This document shows, piece by piece, positions 33,676-39,372 of a stretch of 39,372 bases of DNA. Positions within the stretch are counted from its first letter, which is position 1; the number at the start of each line of letters is the position of its first letter. The position numbers and the translations under genes are program-made. The DNA is from Oscillospiraceae bacterium (GTDB lineage Bacteria; Bacillota; Clostridia; Oscillospirales; Oscillospiraceae). The stretch spans positions 1 to 39,372 of the forward strand of contig JAFSNA010000117.1 of assembly GCA_017447645.1 (NCBI GenBank). The letters run 5' to 3'. Below the pieces are notes generated by a model. It ran no database searches and was not told the DNA's origin. It saw only the letters and a program-made list of their open reading frames with translations.

Positions 33676-35322
33676 ATGAGTATCCGAAGAATCAACGGTT
33701 TTCAGCTGGAGCACATGCTTCGCAACGGTCTTGCGAACCTCCAGAACAACGAGGCGGAGCTCAACCGCCTGAACGTCTTCCCCGTCGCGGACGGAGACAC
33801 CGGCACCAACATGTCCCTGACGCTCTGCAACGGCGTATCCGCGGCGCAGAGCAAGGCCGAGGTCGGGCTGTATCTGCGCGAGCTGAGCGAAGGCATGCTG
33901 CTCGGCGCGCGGGGCAATTCCGGCGTCATCCTCTCGCAGATCTTCCGCGGCATCGCGCTGGAGCTGGCGCGCTGCGCCGTGATCGGCCCCGGTGAGCTGC
34001 GCAACGCGCTCGTCCGCGGCTACCGCACCGCCTACGAGGCGGTGATCCAGCCCGTGGAGGGCACGATCCTCACCGTGGCGCGCGAGGGCATCGAACATAT
34101 CCGCGGTCAGATCGGCCGCGGCACGGGCATCGACACGCTGCTTTCGATGTATATCGCGGAAATGCGCAAGACCCTGTCCTACACGCCGGAAATGCTCAGC
34201 GTCCTCAAGGACGCGGGCGTCGTGGACAGCGGGGCGCTGGGCTATATTCTGATCTGCGAGGGCATGCTCAAATACCTCTACGGCGAGACGCTGCACGCGC
34301 ACGCGCCCGCTTCTCCGGCCGCGAACGCGGCCCCGGGCGCCGCGGACCCCTCGCTTTTCAACGAGGACAGCAGCTTTGAGGACGGTTACTGTCTGGAGTT
34401 CATCCTGCAGCTGATGCGCAGGCCGGGCTACGTCCAGCATTTCCGCCTCCCGGGCTTCATCGAGGATCTGAAGCCGCACGGCGGCTCGCTCGTCGCCATC
34501 CAGGACGGCACGCGCGTCAAGGTGCATATCCACACCCACAAGCCTGCCAAGATCCTCGCTCTCGCGCAGCAGTACGGCGAGTTCATCAGCTTCAAGCTGG
34601 ACAACATGCAGATGCAGCACAACGAGCATATTCGCGCCGCGGCCTCCGCGCCGGAGCAGCCGCTCGCGGTCGTGGCCGTGACCTGCGGAGAGGGGATCGC
34701 CCGCTGCTTCCGCGAGCTCGGCTGCAGCGCGGTCATCGACGGCGGGACGAGCATGAACCCCTCCGCGCAGAGCTTTCTCGACGCCTTCCGCAGCCTGCGC
34801 GCCGCGTGCATTGCCGTGCTGCCCAATCACATCAACGCCATCCCGGCCGCCGAGCAGGCCGCCTCGCTCTTCGGCGGCGCCCGCATCGAGGTCATCCCCA
34901 GCCGCAGCATGGCGGAGGGCTACTATGCCCTGGCCATGGACGTGCCGGACAGCCCGGATACGGACTACCGCCTGCGCTGCCTGCGCTCCGGGATCGAGCA
35001 GGTCGTCACGCTCGGGATCACGACCGCCGCCAACTCCTACGAGAACGGCGGCCTGAGCTGCCGTCCCGGCGATCTGATCGTCCTGCGGGACAAGGAGCTG
35101 CTCGCCGTCGGCGAGGACGCGGCCGAATGCCTGAAGACCGCGCTGGGAAAGCTTCCCTTCATCGAGGACAAGGAGAGCGCCGTGCTCTTCCGCGGCTTTG
35201 CCGTCCCCCAGACCGAGGAGGACGCGCTGACCGAAGCGCTCGGCGAACGCCTCCCCTGCGCCGAGGTCTGCGCGCTGGACGGAGGGCAGAGCCTGTATCG
35301 CTGGCTGATCGGCCTGAGTTAA
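33676..35322 (+). CDS. YloV/FakA-like protein, DAK2 (DhaL) domain fatty acid kinase
   Basis: 548 residues, the length of FakA. The DhaL-type ATP-binding region is NVFPVADGDTGTNMSLTLCN (about 34-53), with LLGARGNSGVILSQIFRG near 75-92. The middle and C-terminal DegV-like parts follow, including VKVHIHTHKPAKIL and FRELGCSAVIDGGTSMNPS. LPNHINAIPAAEQAA precedes the last domain. FakA phosphorylates FakB-bound fatty acid, feeding acyl-phosphate to PlsX/PlsY. Having it here with a DegV protein suggests a dedicated acyl-phosphate route, though it could be the only FakA of the genome. Four bases separate it from the transporter stop region. Confidence 0.9.
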   Translation: MSIRRINGFQLEHMLRNGLANLQNNEAELNRLNVFPVADGDTGTNMSLTLCNGVSAAQSKAEVGLYLRELSEGMLLGARGNSGVILSQIFRGIALELARCAVIGPGELRNALVRGYRTAYEAVIQPVEGTILTVAREGIEHIRGQIGRGTGIDTLLSMYIAEMRKTLSYTPEMLSVLKDAGVVDSGALGYILICEGMLKYLYGETLHAHAPASPAANAAPGAADPSLFNEDSSFEDGYCLEFILQLMRRPGYVQHFRLPGFIEDLKPHGGSLVAIQDGTRVKVHIHTHKPAKILALAQQYGEFISFKLDNMQMQHNEHIRAAASAPEQPLAVVAVTCGEGIARCFRELGCSAVIDGGTSMNPSAQSFLDAFRSLRAACIAVLPNHINAIPAAEQAASLFGGARIEVIPSRSMAEGYYALAMDVPDSPDTDYRLRCLRSGIEQVVTLGITTAANSYENGGLSCRPGDLIVLRDKELLAVGEDAAECLKTALGKLPFIEDKESAVLFRGFAVPQTEEDALTEALGERLPCAEVCALDGGQSLYRWLIGLS

Positions 35323-35331
35323 GGAGAAAGC

Positions 35332-36273
35332 ATGAGTATCCCCCTTCTGATCATACTTATCGTCGTCGGCGTGTTCGTGCTTCTCTTCCTGCTGCCCACC
35401 TGGCTTCTCTCCGGCAAGCTGTACCGGAAGCTGCTGGTCCGGCAGAGCCCGGACAAGTGGGCCCGCCAGTGCAGCTTCCCCGACGACGAGGAATACTGCC
35501 GCATGTTCGAAGAGGCTCTCGCCTGGGACGAGCGATACCGGGACAGGATGCGCCCGCTCTCCGTTGAGAGCGACGGTCTGAAGCTGCAGGCGCAGTATTA
35601 CGACTTCGGCGCGGACCGGGCGGTCATCATCATTCCCGGGCGCACCGAGGGCTGCCTGTATTCCTGCTATTTCGCCGAGCCCTACCGCGCCGCGGGCTGG
35701 AACGTGCTTGCGATCGACAACCGCGCACACGGGCTTTCCGAGGGGAAATACCCCACGCTCGGCAAGCGGGAGTGCTATGACCTGCTCGCCTGGGGGCGGC
35801 TGCTGCACGAGCGCTGCGGCGTGAAAAAGGTCGTGCTCCACGGCGTCTGCATCGGCGCCTCGGCCGCGCTCAACGCGCTGACGCTGCCGGAATGTCCGGA
35901 CTACATGGCCGGCATGACGGCGGACGGGATGTACACCACCTTCTGCGATTCGTTCAAGGCCCACATGGACGAGGACCATCACCCCAACTTCCCGATCACG
36001 TATGAGGTCATGGGCCACATCCTTCTCTACGCCGGCTCGAACGTCGTCACGGACGGGCCGATCTACCGGATCGGGCGGCTGAAAAAGCCCATCCTCTTCC
36101 TCCACAGCCGGGAGGACCGCTTCTCCCTGCCGGAGAAGGCGCAGCTGCTCTATGACAGCTGCAGCGCCCCCAAAACGCTGCACTTCTTCCCCCGGGGCGC
36201 GCATTCCCGCATCCGCATTCACGCGCCGGAGGAATACGACGCGTGCATCGCGGAATTCCTCAAAACGGTGTGA
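35332..36273 (+). CDS. Membrane-anchored alpha/beta hydrolase with a Cys nucleophile
   Basis: 313 residues. An N-terminal TM helix (4-25) is followed by an alpha/beta hydrolase of the YqkD/BAAT-like kind: IIIPGRTEGCLYS (oxyanion region), DNRAHGLSEGKYPTLG and YDLLAWGRLLHE. The elbow VVLHGVCIGASAAL has Cys173 where homologues usually have Ser (GVSMGA). The acid is likely Asp262 in HSREDRFSLP and the base His291 in RGAHSRI. Cys nucleophiles are known in dienelactone hydrolase and in acyltransferase-type members, so acyl transfer is possible. AAGGAG precedes the ATG by 7 bases; it follows the fakA-like gene by 9. Confidence 0.85.
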   Translation: MSIPLLIILIVVGVFVLLFLLPTWLLSGKLYRKLLVRQSPDKWARQCSFPDDEEYCRMFEEALAWDERYRDRMRPLSVESDGLKLQAQYYDFGADRAVIIIPGRTEGCLYSCYFAEPYRAAGWNVLAIDNRAHGLSEGKYPTLGKRECYDLLAWGRLLHERCGVKKVVLHGVCIGASAALNALTLPECPDYMAGMTADGMYTTFCDSFKAHMDEDHHPNFPITYEVMGHILLYAGSNVVTDGPIYRIGRLKKPILFLHSREDRFSLPEKAQLLYDSCSAPKTLHFFPRGAHSRIRIHAPEEYDACIAEFLKTV

Positions 36274-36332
36274 ACAGCCCTTCGCTGCGAACATACAAAA
36301 AGCGGACCAAAACCGCGGAAAGGAGAAAGAAT

Positions 36333-36584
36333 ATGGATATCAAGCCCTCCAACGTTCTGACCATGGGCATCCTCGCCGTCGCACTCTGCAGCTTCGGCAT
36401 CCCCGGCATCATCTTCGGCGCCATCGGCAAGAACAAGGCCAAGGCCTACGTCGACTACTACGGCGAGACCACCGGCCAGGTCAAGGCCGGCAGCATCATG
36501 TCCAAGATCGGCTTCATCATCGGCATCATCATGACCGTGATCTGGGTCCTCGACATCATTCTCGTGATCGCCGGCAACATGTAA
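36333..36584 (+). CDS. Small two-TM membrane protein (DUF4190-like), no zinc ribbon
   Basis: 83 residues. Two TM hairpins (about 6-27 and 55-80) surround FGAIGKNKAKAYVDYYG and the loop GQVKAGSIMSKIGFIIGI. It is the first of three tandem paralogues and lacks the N-terminal zinc ribbon of the other two. It starts at 36333 by AAAGGAGAAAG just upstream; the frame is open earlier without conserved sequence. Such proteins resemble DUF4190-type membrane proteins; function unknown. Confidence 0.8.
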   Translation: MDIKPSNVLTMGILAVALCSFGIPGIIFGAIGKNKAKAYVDYYGETTGQVKAGSIMSKIGFIIGIIMTVIWVLDIILVIAGNM

Positions 36585-36607
36585 TCCCTTTCCCCAAGGA
36601 GAAAAGA

Positions 36608-36639
36608 GATCGGGGACCCGCCGCGGCGGATCCCCGGTC
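36608..36639 (+). other. Intergenic hairpin between small membrane protein genes
   Basis: A stem (GGGGACCCGC with GCGGATCCCC, one mismatch, extended by outer pairs) with a 4-base CGCG loop. No T-tract follows; a Shine-Dalgarno (AAAGGAG) for the next gene lies 15 bases on. Likely an mRNA-processing or stability hairpin; a related one is at 37066. Confidence 0.55.
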
Positions 36640-36668
36640 GAACAGGCAAAAGAAAGGAGTCTTTCAAA

Positions 36669-37046
36669 ATGTATTGCGACAGATGCGGGGCGGAGATCCC
36701 CGCCGGCGCGGCCTTCTGCGCCAACTGCGGCGCTCCCGTCAGCCAGGCGCCGGCTGATCCGTACGCTCCCGTTTATCCCGCCGCTCCCGCGGTAAAACCG
36801 AGCTCCATCCTGACCATGGGTATCCTGGCCGTTTCCTTCTGCTGCACCGTCTATTTTGCCTTCCTCGGCATCATCTTCGGCGCCATCGGCAAGAGCAAGG
36901 CCAAGGCCTACGCCGCCAGCTGCGGCGAGCCCTCCGGCCAGGTCAAGGCCGGCAGCATCATGTCCAAGATCGGCTTCATCGTCGGCATCGTCGTGACGGC
37001 GATCCTTGTCGTCGTTCTGGCCGTTGCCATTATCGAAAACATGTGA
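36669..37046 (+). CDS. Zinc-ribbon membrane protein, paralogue 2
   Basis: 125 residues. A zinc-ribbon (Cys3, Cys6, Cys17, Cys20: CDRCGAEIP ... CANCG), then a Pro/Ala linker and the same two-TM part as the previous gene (FGAIGKSKAKAYAASCG, GQVKAGSIMSKIGFIVGI). DNA identity with the first paralogue over that part is very high, so the duplication is recent, with the ribbon gained or lost. GAAAGGAG precedes the ATG. Function unknown. Confidence 0.85.
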   Translation: MYCDRCGAEIPAGAAFCANCGAPVSQAPADPYAPVYPAAPAVKPSSILTMGILAVSFCCTVYFAFLGIIFGAIGKSKAKAYAASCGEPSGQVKAGSIMSKIGFIVGIVVTAILVVVLAVAIIENM

Positions 37047-37065
37047 TCCCGTATGGGAAATGCAC

Positions 37066-37097
37066 GGTCCGGGATCTGCTTCGGCGGATCCCCGGCC
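37066..37097 (+). other. Intergenic hairpin with cUUCGg tetraloop
   Basis: GGGATCTGC pairs with GCGGATCCC around TTCG closed by C-G, the extra-stable cUUCGg loop, with outer GG/CC pairs. It lies in the same position before the third paralogue as 36608-36639 does before the second. No T-tract. Confidence 0.55.
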
Positions 37098-37124
37098 CGG
37101 CAAACGCGCTGAAAGGAGTTTGTT

Positions 37125-37508
37125 ATGATCTGTGAAAGATGCGGGGTAGAGATCCCCGAAGGCGCAGTCTTCTGTCCCAACTGCGGCATGGCGGCCTCTC
37201 AGGCGCCCGGCGACGCGCTGGTCCCGGTCGCTTCCGACAAGCCCGCTCTCACGCCGGGCACCGTTCTGGCCTGGGGCATCGTCGCGGCGTCCATCGCCTG
37301 CATCCCCTTCGTCAACTTCGTCGGCATCATCCTCGGCGTGATCGCGCTGAGGAAGGCGGACGGCTATCTCGCCCTGTACGGCCCCGGCTCCAGGCAGGTG
37401 AAGATCGGTCACATCCTGTCCAAGGTCGGCATTTACGGCGGCATCGGGATGACCATTTTCTGGATCGCGTATTTCGTCCTCATCGTCGTGCTGGCCATGA
37501 ATTATTGA
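37125..37508 (+). CDS. Zinc-ribbon membrane protein, paralogue 3
   Basis: 127 residues. Zinc ribbon CERCGVEIP ... CPNCG (Cys3, 6, 17, 20), a linker, then two TM segments with GIILGVIALRKADGYLALYG and SRQVKIGHILSKVGIYGGI. It is more diverged from the other two paralogues than they are from each other. GAAAGGAG site 6-7 bases before the ATG. Function unknown. Confidence 0.85.
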   Translation: MICERCGVEIPEGAVFCPNCGMAASQAPGDALVPVASDKPALTPGTVLAWGIVAASIACIPFVNFVGIILGVIALRKADGYLALYGPGSRQVKIGHILSKVGIYGGIGMTIFWIAYFVLIVVLAMNY

Positions 37509-37582
37509 CGAAGAGCGCCGCAGGGTCAAAACATGTAATGGAAAAAAAGAAAAACGGGAACAATGGGAGGAGAGAGGCTGTC

Positions 37583-38587
37583 ATGACGGATAAAACGCAC
37601 CGACGCCTCCCGACGCTCGGAAAGGCGGTCAAAACGCTGCTGGTGTTCCTGTTTTCTTTTTTTGTAATATCGGTATGTCTCACGCTGCTCAGCCAGCGCC
37701 TCGCCTTCGGCCGCCGCGACGCGGTACCGCCGACGGAGCTGCGTTATGAAGAGTCCTCGGCCGGAGCGCGCGAGCGCGTCAGCTTCCCCTCGGGCGGAAA
37801 CACGCTGCGCGGCTGGCTCTACGGAGAGGACGGCGCGCGCGGTCTGGTGATCGTCGTGCACGGTCTCGGCGGCGGGGCGGACAGCTTTCTGCCGGAGATC
37901 GAGCGCTTCGTCGCCGAGGGCTACGCGGTGCTCTCCTACGACGGCACGGGGACGCGCTCCTCCGACGGCGCGGGCGTGCGCGGCCTGCCCCAGGCGCGGG
38001 AGGATCTGGAGGCCGCGCTGCGCTACGTCGCGGGCGAAGAGCGTCTGCGCGCGCTGCCGCTGTATCTGTACGGGCACAGCGCGGGCGGCTATGCCGTCGC
38101 GCGCGTCCTGCCGGAGCATCCGGAGGTTGCGGGCGCGGTCTGCCTCGCCGCCTTTGACCGGCCCGTCGAGGAGATGCTGTATCAGGCGCGGGAGAAGGCG
38201 GGCCTGCTCTCCGCGCTCGGCGAGCCCTTCCTCCGCGCAAGCTGCGCGCTGCTGTTCGGAAAGGACGCGGACGCCTCGGCCGCCGGGGCGGTCGCGCTCA
38301 GCTCCGCGCCGGTGCTGATCGCCGCGGGCCGGGACGACGAGACCGTCCCCTACCGGCTCAGCCTCCTCGCCGCAAGCTCCGCCGGAGAGGGGCGGACGCT
38401 CCTGCTGCTCGACGGCGCGCACGACGATCTGCGCTTTGACGGGGCGGCGCGCGCCGCACGCGCGGCGCTGCTGGCGGGAGAGCCGGTCGATCGGCGCGCC
38501 TGCTGCATTCTCAGCGAGCAATGGATGAGCGCCGTGCTGGCGCTGTTCTCCTCCGCGGAGGAGGCCGATCTGCCCGCCGCGGCCTGA
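37583..38587 (+). CDS. Membrane-anchored alpha/beta hydrolase
   Basis: 334 residues. An N-terminal TM helix (about 16-38) precedes the catalytic domain: VIVVHGLGGGADSFLPEI (oxyanion), YDGTGTRSSDG, elbow YLYGHSAGGYAV with Ser166, acid Asp in AAGRDDETVP and His in DGAHDD. The canonical Ser-Asp-His triad suggests esterase, lipase or peptidase activity outside the membrane. I chose the ATG at 37583 because GGGAGGAGAG lies about 9 bases before it; an earlier in-frame ATG at 37538 has no such site. It shares a bidirectional terminator with the sigG fragment. Confidence 0.85.
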   Translation: MTDKTHRRLPTLGKAVKTLLVFLFSFFVISVCLTLLSQRLAFGRRDAVPPTELRYEESSAGARERVSFPSGGNTLRGWLYGEDGARGLVIVVHGLGGGADSFLPEIERFVAEGYAVLSYDGTGTRSSDGAGVRGLPQAREDLEAALRYVAGEERLRALPLYLYGHSAGGYAVARVLPEHPEVAGAVCLAAFDRPVEEMLYQAREKAGLLSALGEPFLRASCALLFGKDADASAAGAVALSSAPVLIAAGRDDETVPYRLSLLAASSAGEGRTLLLLDGAHDDLRFDGAARAARAALLAGEPVDRRACCILSEQWMSAVLALFSSAEEADLPAAA

Positions 38588-38600
38588 TGCGGAGCGTACG

Positions 38601-38630
38601 AAAAAAGAGCGTCTTTCGACGCTCTTTTTT
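38601..38630. terminator. Bidirectional terminator between the hydrolase and sigG
   Basis: AAAAAAGAGCGTC (38601-38613), a 4-base loop TTTC and the exact complement GACGCTCTTTTTT (38618-38630). T-tracts are present on both strands, serving the two convergent genes. Confidence 0.93.
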
Positions 38631-39121
38631 CATGCGCTCATTTCCTTTTTGATCCGGCCGATCGCGCCCTTTTCCAGGCGCGAGACCTGCGCCTGCGAGA
38701 TGCCGATCTCGCGGGCGACCTCGGTCTGCGTGCGGCCGTCGTAAAAACGCAGGGCCAGGATGCGCCTCTCCCGCGAGCTCAGGCGGGAGACGGCCTCCTC
38801 GAGCGCGATCTGCTCGAGCCACTGCTCGTCGCCGCTGTTCTGATCGCCGATCTGGTCCATGATGCATCCGCCCTCGCCGCCGTCGCCGAACACCGGCTCA
38901 TAGAGCGAGACGGGCTCGCAGATCGCGTCCATCGCAAAGACGATCTCCCGCCGCGCGATGCCGGTCTCGGCGGCAAGCTCCTCCACGCTCGGCTCGCGGC
39001 CGGTGGAAGAGAGCAGCTTTTCCTTGGCCTGCAGCACACGGTAGGCCGTGTCGCGCATCGAGCGCGAGACGCGCAGCGCGCTGTGATCGCGCAGAAAGCG
39101 CCGCAGCTCCCCGGCGATCAT
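38630..39121 (-). CDS. sigG: RNA polymerase sigma-G, 3' (C-terminal) part only; N-terminus interrupted
   Basis: 163 residues from the ATG inside the VPMI segment. It matches the sporulation sigma-G C-terminus throughout: PMIAGELRRFLRDHSALRVS, RSMRDTAYRVLQAKEKL, EIVFAMDAICEPVSLYEP, GCIMDQIGD and region 4 with ISQAQVSRLEKGAIGRIKKE. PVSLYEP and the DGG-x(4)-IMDQI block separate it from sigma-F. Sigma-G is about 260 residues; roughly the first 95, with most of region 2, are missing. Upstream in frame there is only ERFNSSLHPII and a stop, no other start codon and no Shine-Dalgarno site before the ATG. So this fragment is probably not translated alone. A serine recombinase C-terminus follows directly, as in skin-type elements. 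The 5' part should lie beyond the element. Confidence 0.9.
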   Translation of the reverse strand: MIAGELRRFLRDHSALRVSRSMRDTAYRVLQAKEKLLSSTGREPSVEELAAETGIARREIVFAMDAICEPVSLYEPVFGDGGEGGCIMDQIGDQNSGDEQWLEQIALEEAVSRLSSRERRILALRFYDGRTQTEVAREIGISQAQVSRLEKGAIGRIKKEMSA

Positions 39122-39163
39122 CGGAACGATTATCGGATGGAGAGAAGAGTTAAAACGTTCCGA
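39115..39163. other. Candidate attachment-site junction of the sigG-intervening element
   Basis: Sigma-G similarity stops at codons for V-P-M-I (39112-39127). Just outside lie 8-bp perfect inverted repeats TCGGAACG (39121-39128) and CGTTCCGA (39156-39163), in AT-richer DNA. The recombinase stop is 11 bases further. The crossover core is expected within or next to the GTTCCGATGATC stretch of the minus strand; its exact limits cannot be set without the other end. Confidence 0.6.
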
Positions 39164-39173
39164 AAATCAGCGA

Positions 39174-39371
39174 TTATTGCTCGATTTCTGCATCTTTCAA
39201 ATACTTTCGGAGCTGGAGCTTGACGTCGATGCTGCCGTCCTTGTAGATGATGACCCGGTCGATGAGCTGCTGGCAGGTGCTCTGCCGCTGCACGTCGTTC
39301 ATCTCCGGCCAGGTCGACTGCAGGGTGCGGAGGATGCCCTTGATCTTCTGCTTTTTCCTCTCGATGGTGGA
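39174..39371 (-). CDS. Large serine recombinase, C-terminal end (partial, runs off the window)
   Basis: 65 residues up to the stop; the start is beyond the window edge. The sequence includes KKQKIKGILRTLQSTWPEM, CQQLIDRVIIYKDGSID and VKLQLRKYLKDAEIEQ. The block L-I-D-[RK]-V-[IV]-[IV]-Y-x-D-G-x-[IV]-x-[IV] is typical of the C-terminal tail of large serine integrases/resolvases of the SpoIVCA/TnpX kind. The catalytic N-terminal domain is not visible. It reads in the same direction as sigG and ends about 50 bases from the sigma-G sequence, the position expected for the recombinase of an integrated element beside its attachment site. Confidence 0.78.
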   Translation of the reverse strand, partial: STIERKKQKIKGILRTLQSTWPEMNDVQRQSTCQQLIDRVIIYKDGSIDVKLQLRKYLKDAEIEQ

Positions 39372-39372
39372 A

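Noticed and set aside
33562..36294. A 910-codon open frame on the minus strand opposite the fakA-like and hydrolase genes
   Set aside because: Shadow of two well-supported plus-strand genes; Arg/Ala/Asp-rich with no domain. The same holds for other long antisense frames at 3978-5687, 16804-18036, 18931-20346, 25230-26591 and 28362-29708.
38630..39121. The sigma-G fragment as a complete short sigma factor
   Set aside because: It lacks most of region 2, has no ribosome site before its ATG, and similarity to sigma-G starts mid-domain next to a recombinase end.

Overview
The window looks like chromosomal DNA of a GC-rich, anaerobic, spore-forming member of the Bacillota, most likely Clostridia/Oscillospirales. 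The signs are a sigma-G gene fragment, an ion-motive Rnf-type operon with a NusG domain II protein and a Gx-type membrane protein behind it, a TAXI-type TRAP transporter, FakA/FakB-like genes, strong Shine-Dalgarno sites and consensus sigma-A promoters. I saw no rRNA, tRNA or CRISPR array. The placement is inference from gene content, not from a marker gene.

Layout. (1) 31-2617, minus strand: a coupled LysR regulator - HAD phosphatase - GNAT operon. It diverges from a TAXI TRAP binding protein and fused TRAP permease (2937-6116). (2) 6171-7278, minus: an overlapping pair of a short activase-like radical SAM protein and a protein with an N-terminal Cys cluster, an internal lipobox-like segment and an acidic Trp repeat tail. 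(3) 7408-13200, minus: an MscS-family channel and a 1600-residue membrane-anchored repeat protein driven by a consensus promoter. (4) 13447-22368, plus: glutamyl-Q tRNA(Asp) synthetase, then an extracytoplasmic flavin/electron-transfer operon (duplicated lipoprotein, ApbE, RnfC-D-G-E-A, NusG-II protein, Gx-type membrane protein). The rnfB gene usually found after rnfA is absent, and RnfG is double-length. (5) 22372-22520: a long palindromic intergenic element. (6) 22549-25084, minus: four small multi-pass membrane proteins, three of them clear tandem paralogues.

(7) 25284-36273, plus: the most unusual metabolic region. One tight gene string, from a consensus promoter, encodes an adenylate-forming ligase fused to a carrier domain, two PlsC-type acyltransferases, a second adenylate-forming ligase, a free acyl carrier protein, an LRAT-phosphopantetheinyl transferase fusion, a DegV/FakB-like fatty-acid binding protein, a GPH/MelB-fold transporter, a YloV/FakA-like kinase and an alpha/beta hydrolase whose nucleophile is Cys. 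Together these could activate, carry, transfer and move acyl chains. The product is unknown; I read it as an undescribed acyl-lipid pathway. (8) 36333-38587, plus: three small paralogous membrane proteins, two with zinc ribbons, and a second membrane-anchored alpha/beta hydrolase.

(9) 38630-39371, minus: the 3' part of sigG begins abruptly at the conserved VPMI segment of region 2. It is preceded by unrelated sequence and then by the C-terminus of a large serine recombinase that runs off the window. This is the arrangement expected of a skin-like intervening element sitting inside the late forespore sigma factor gene, with functional sigG expected only after excision. This junction and the acyl-lipid operon are the two observations most worth following.
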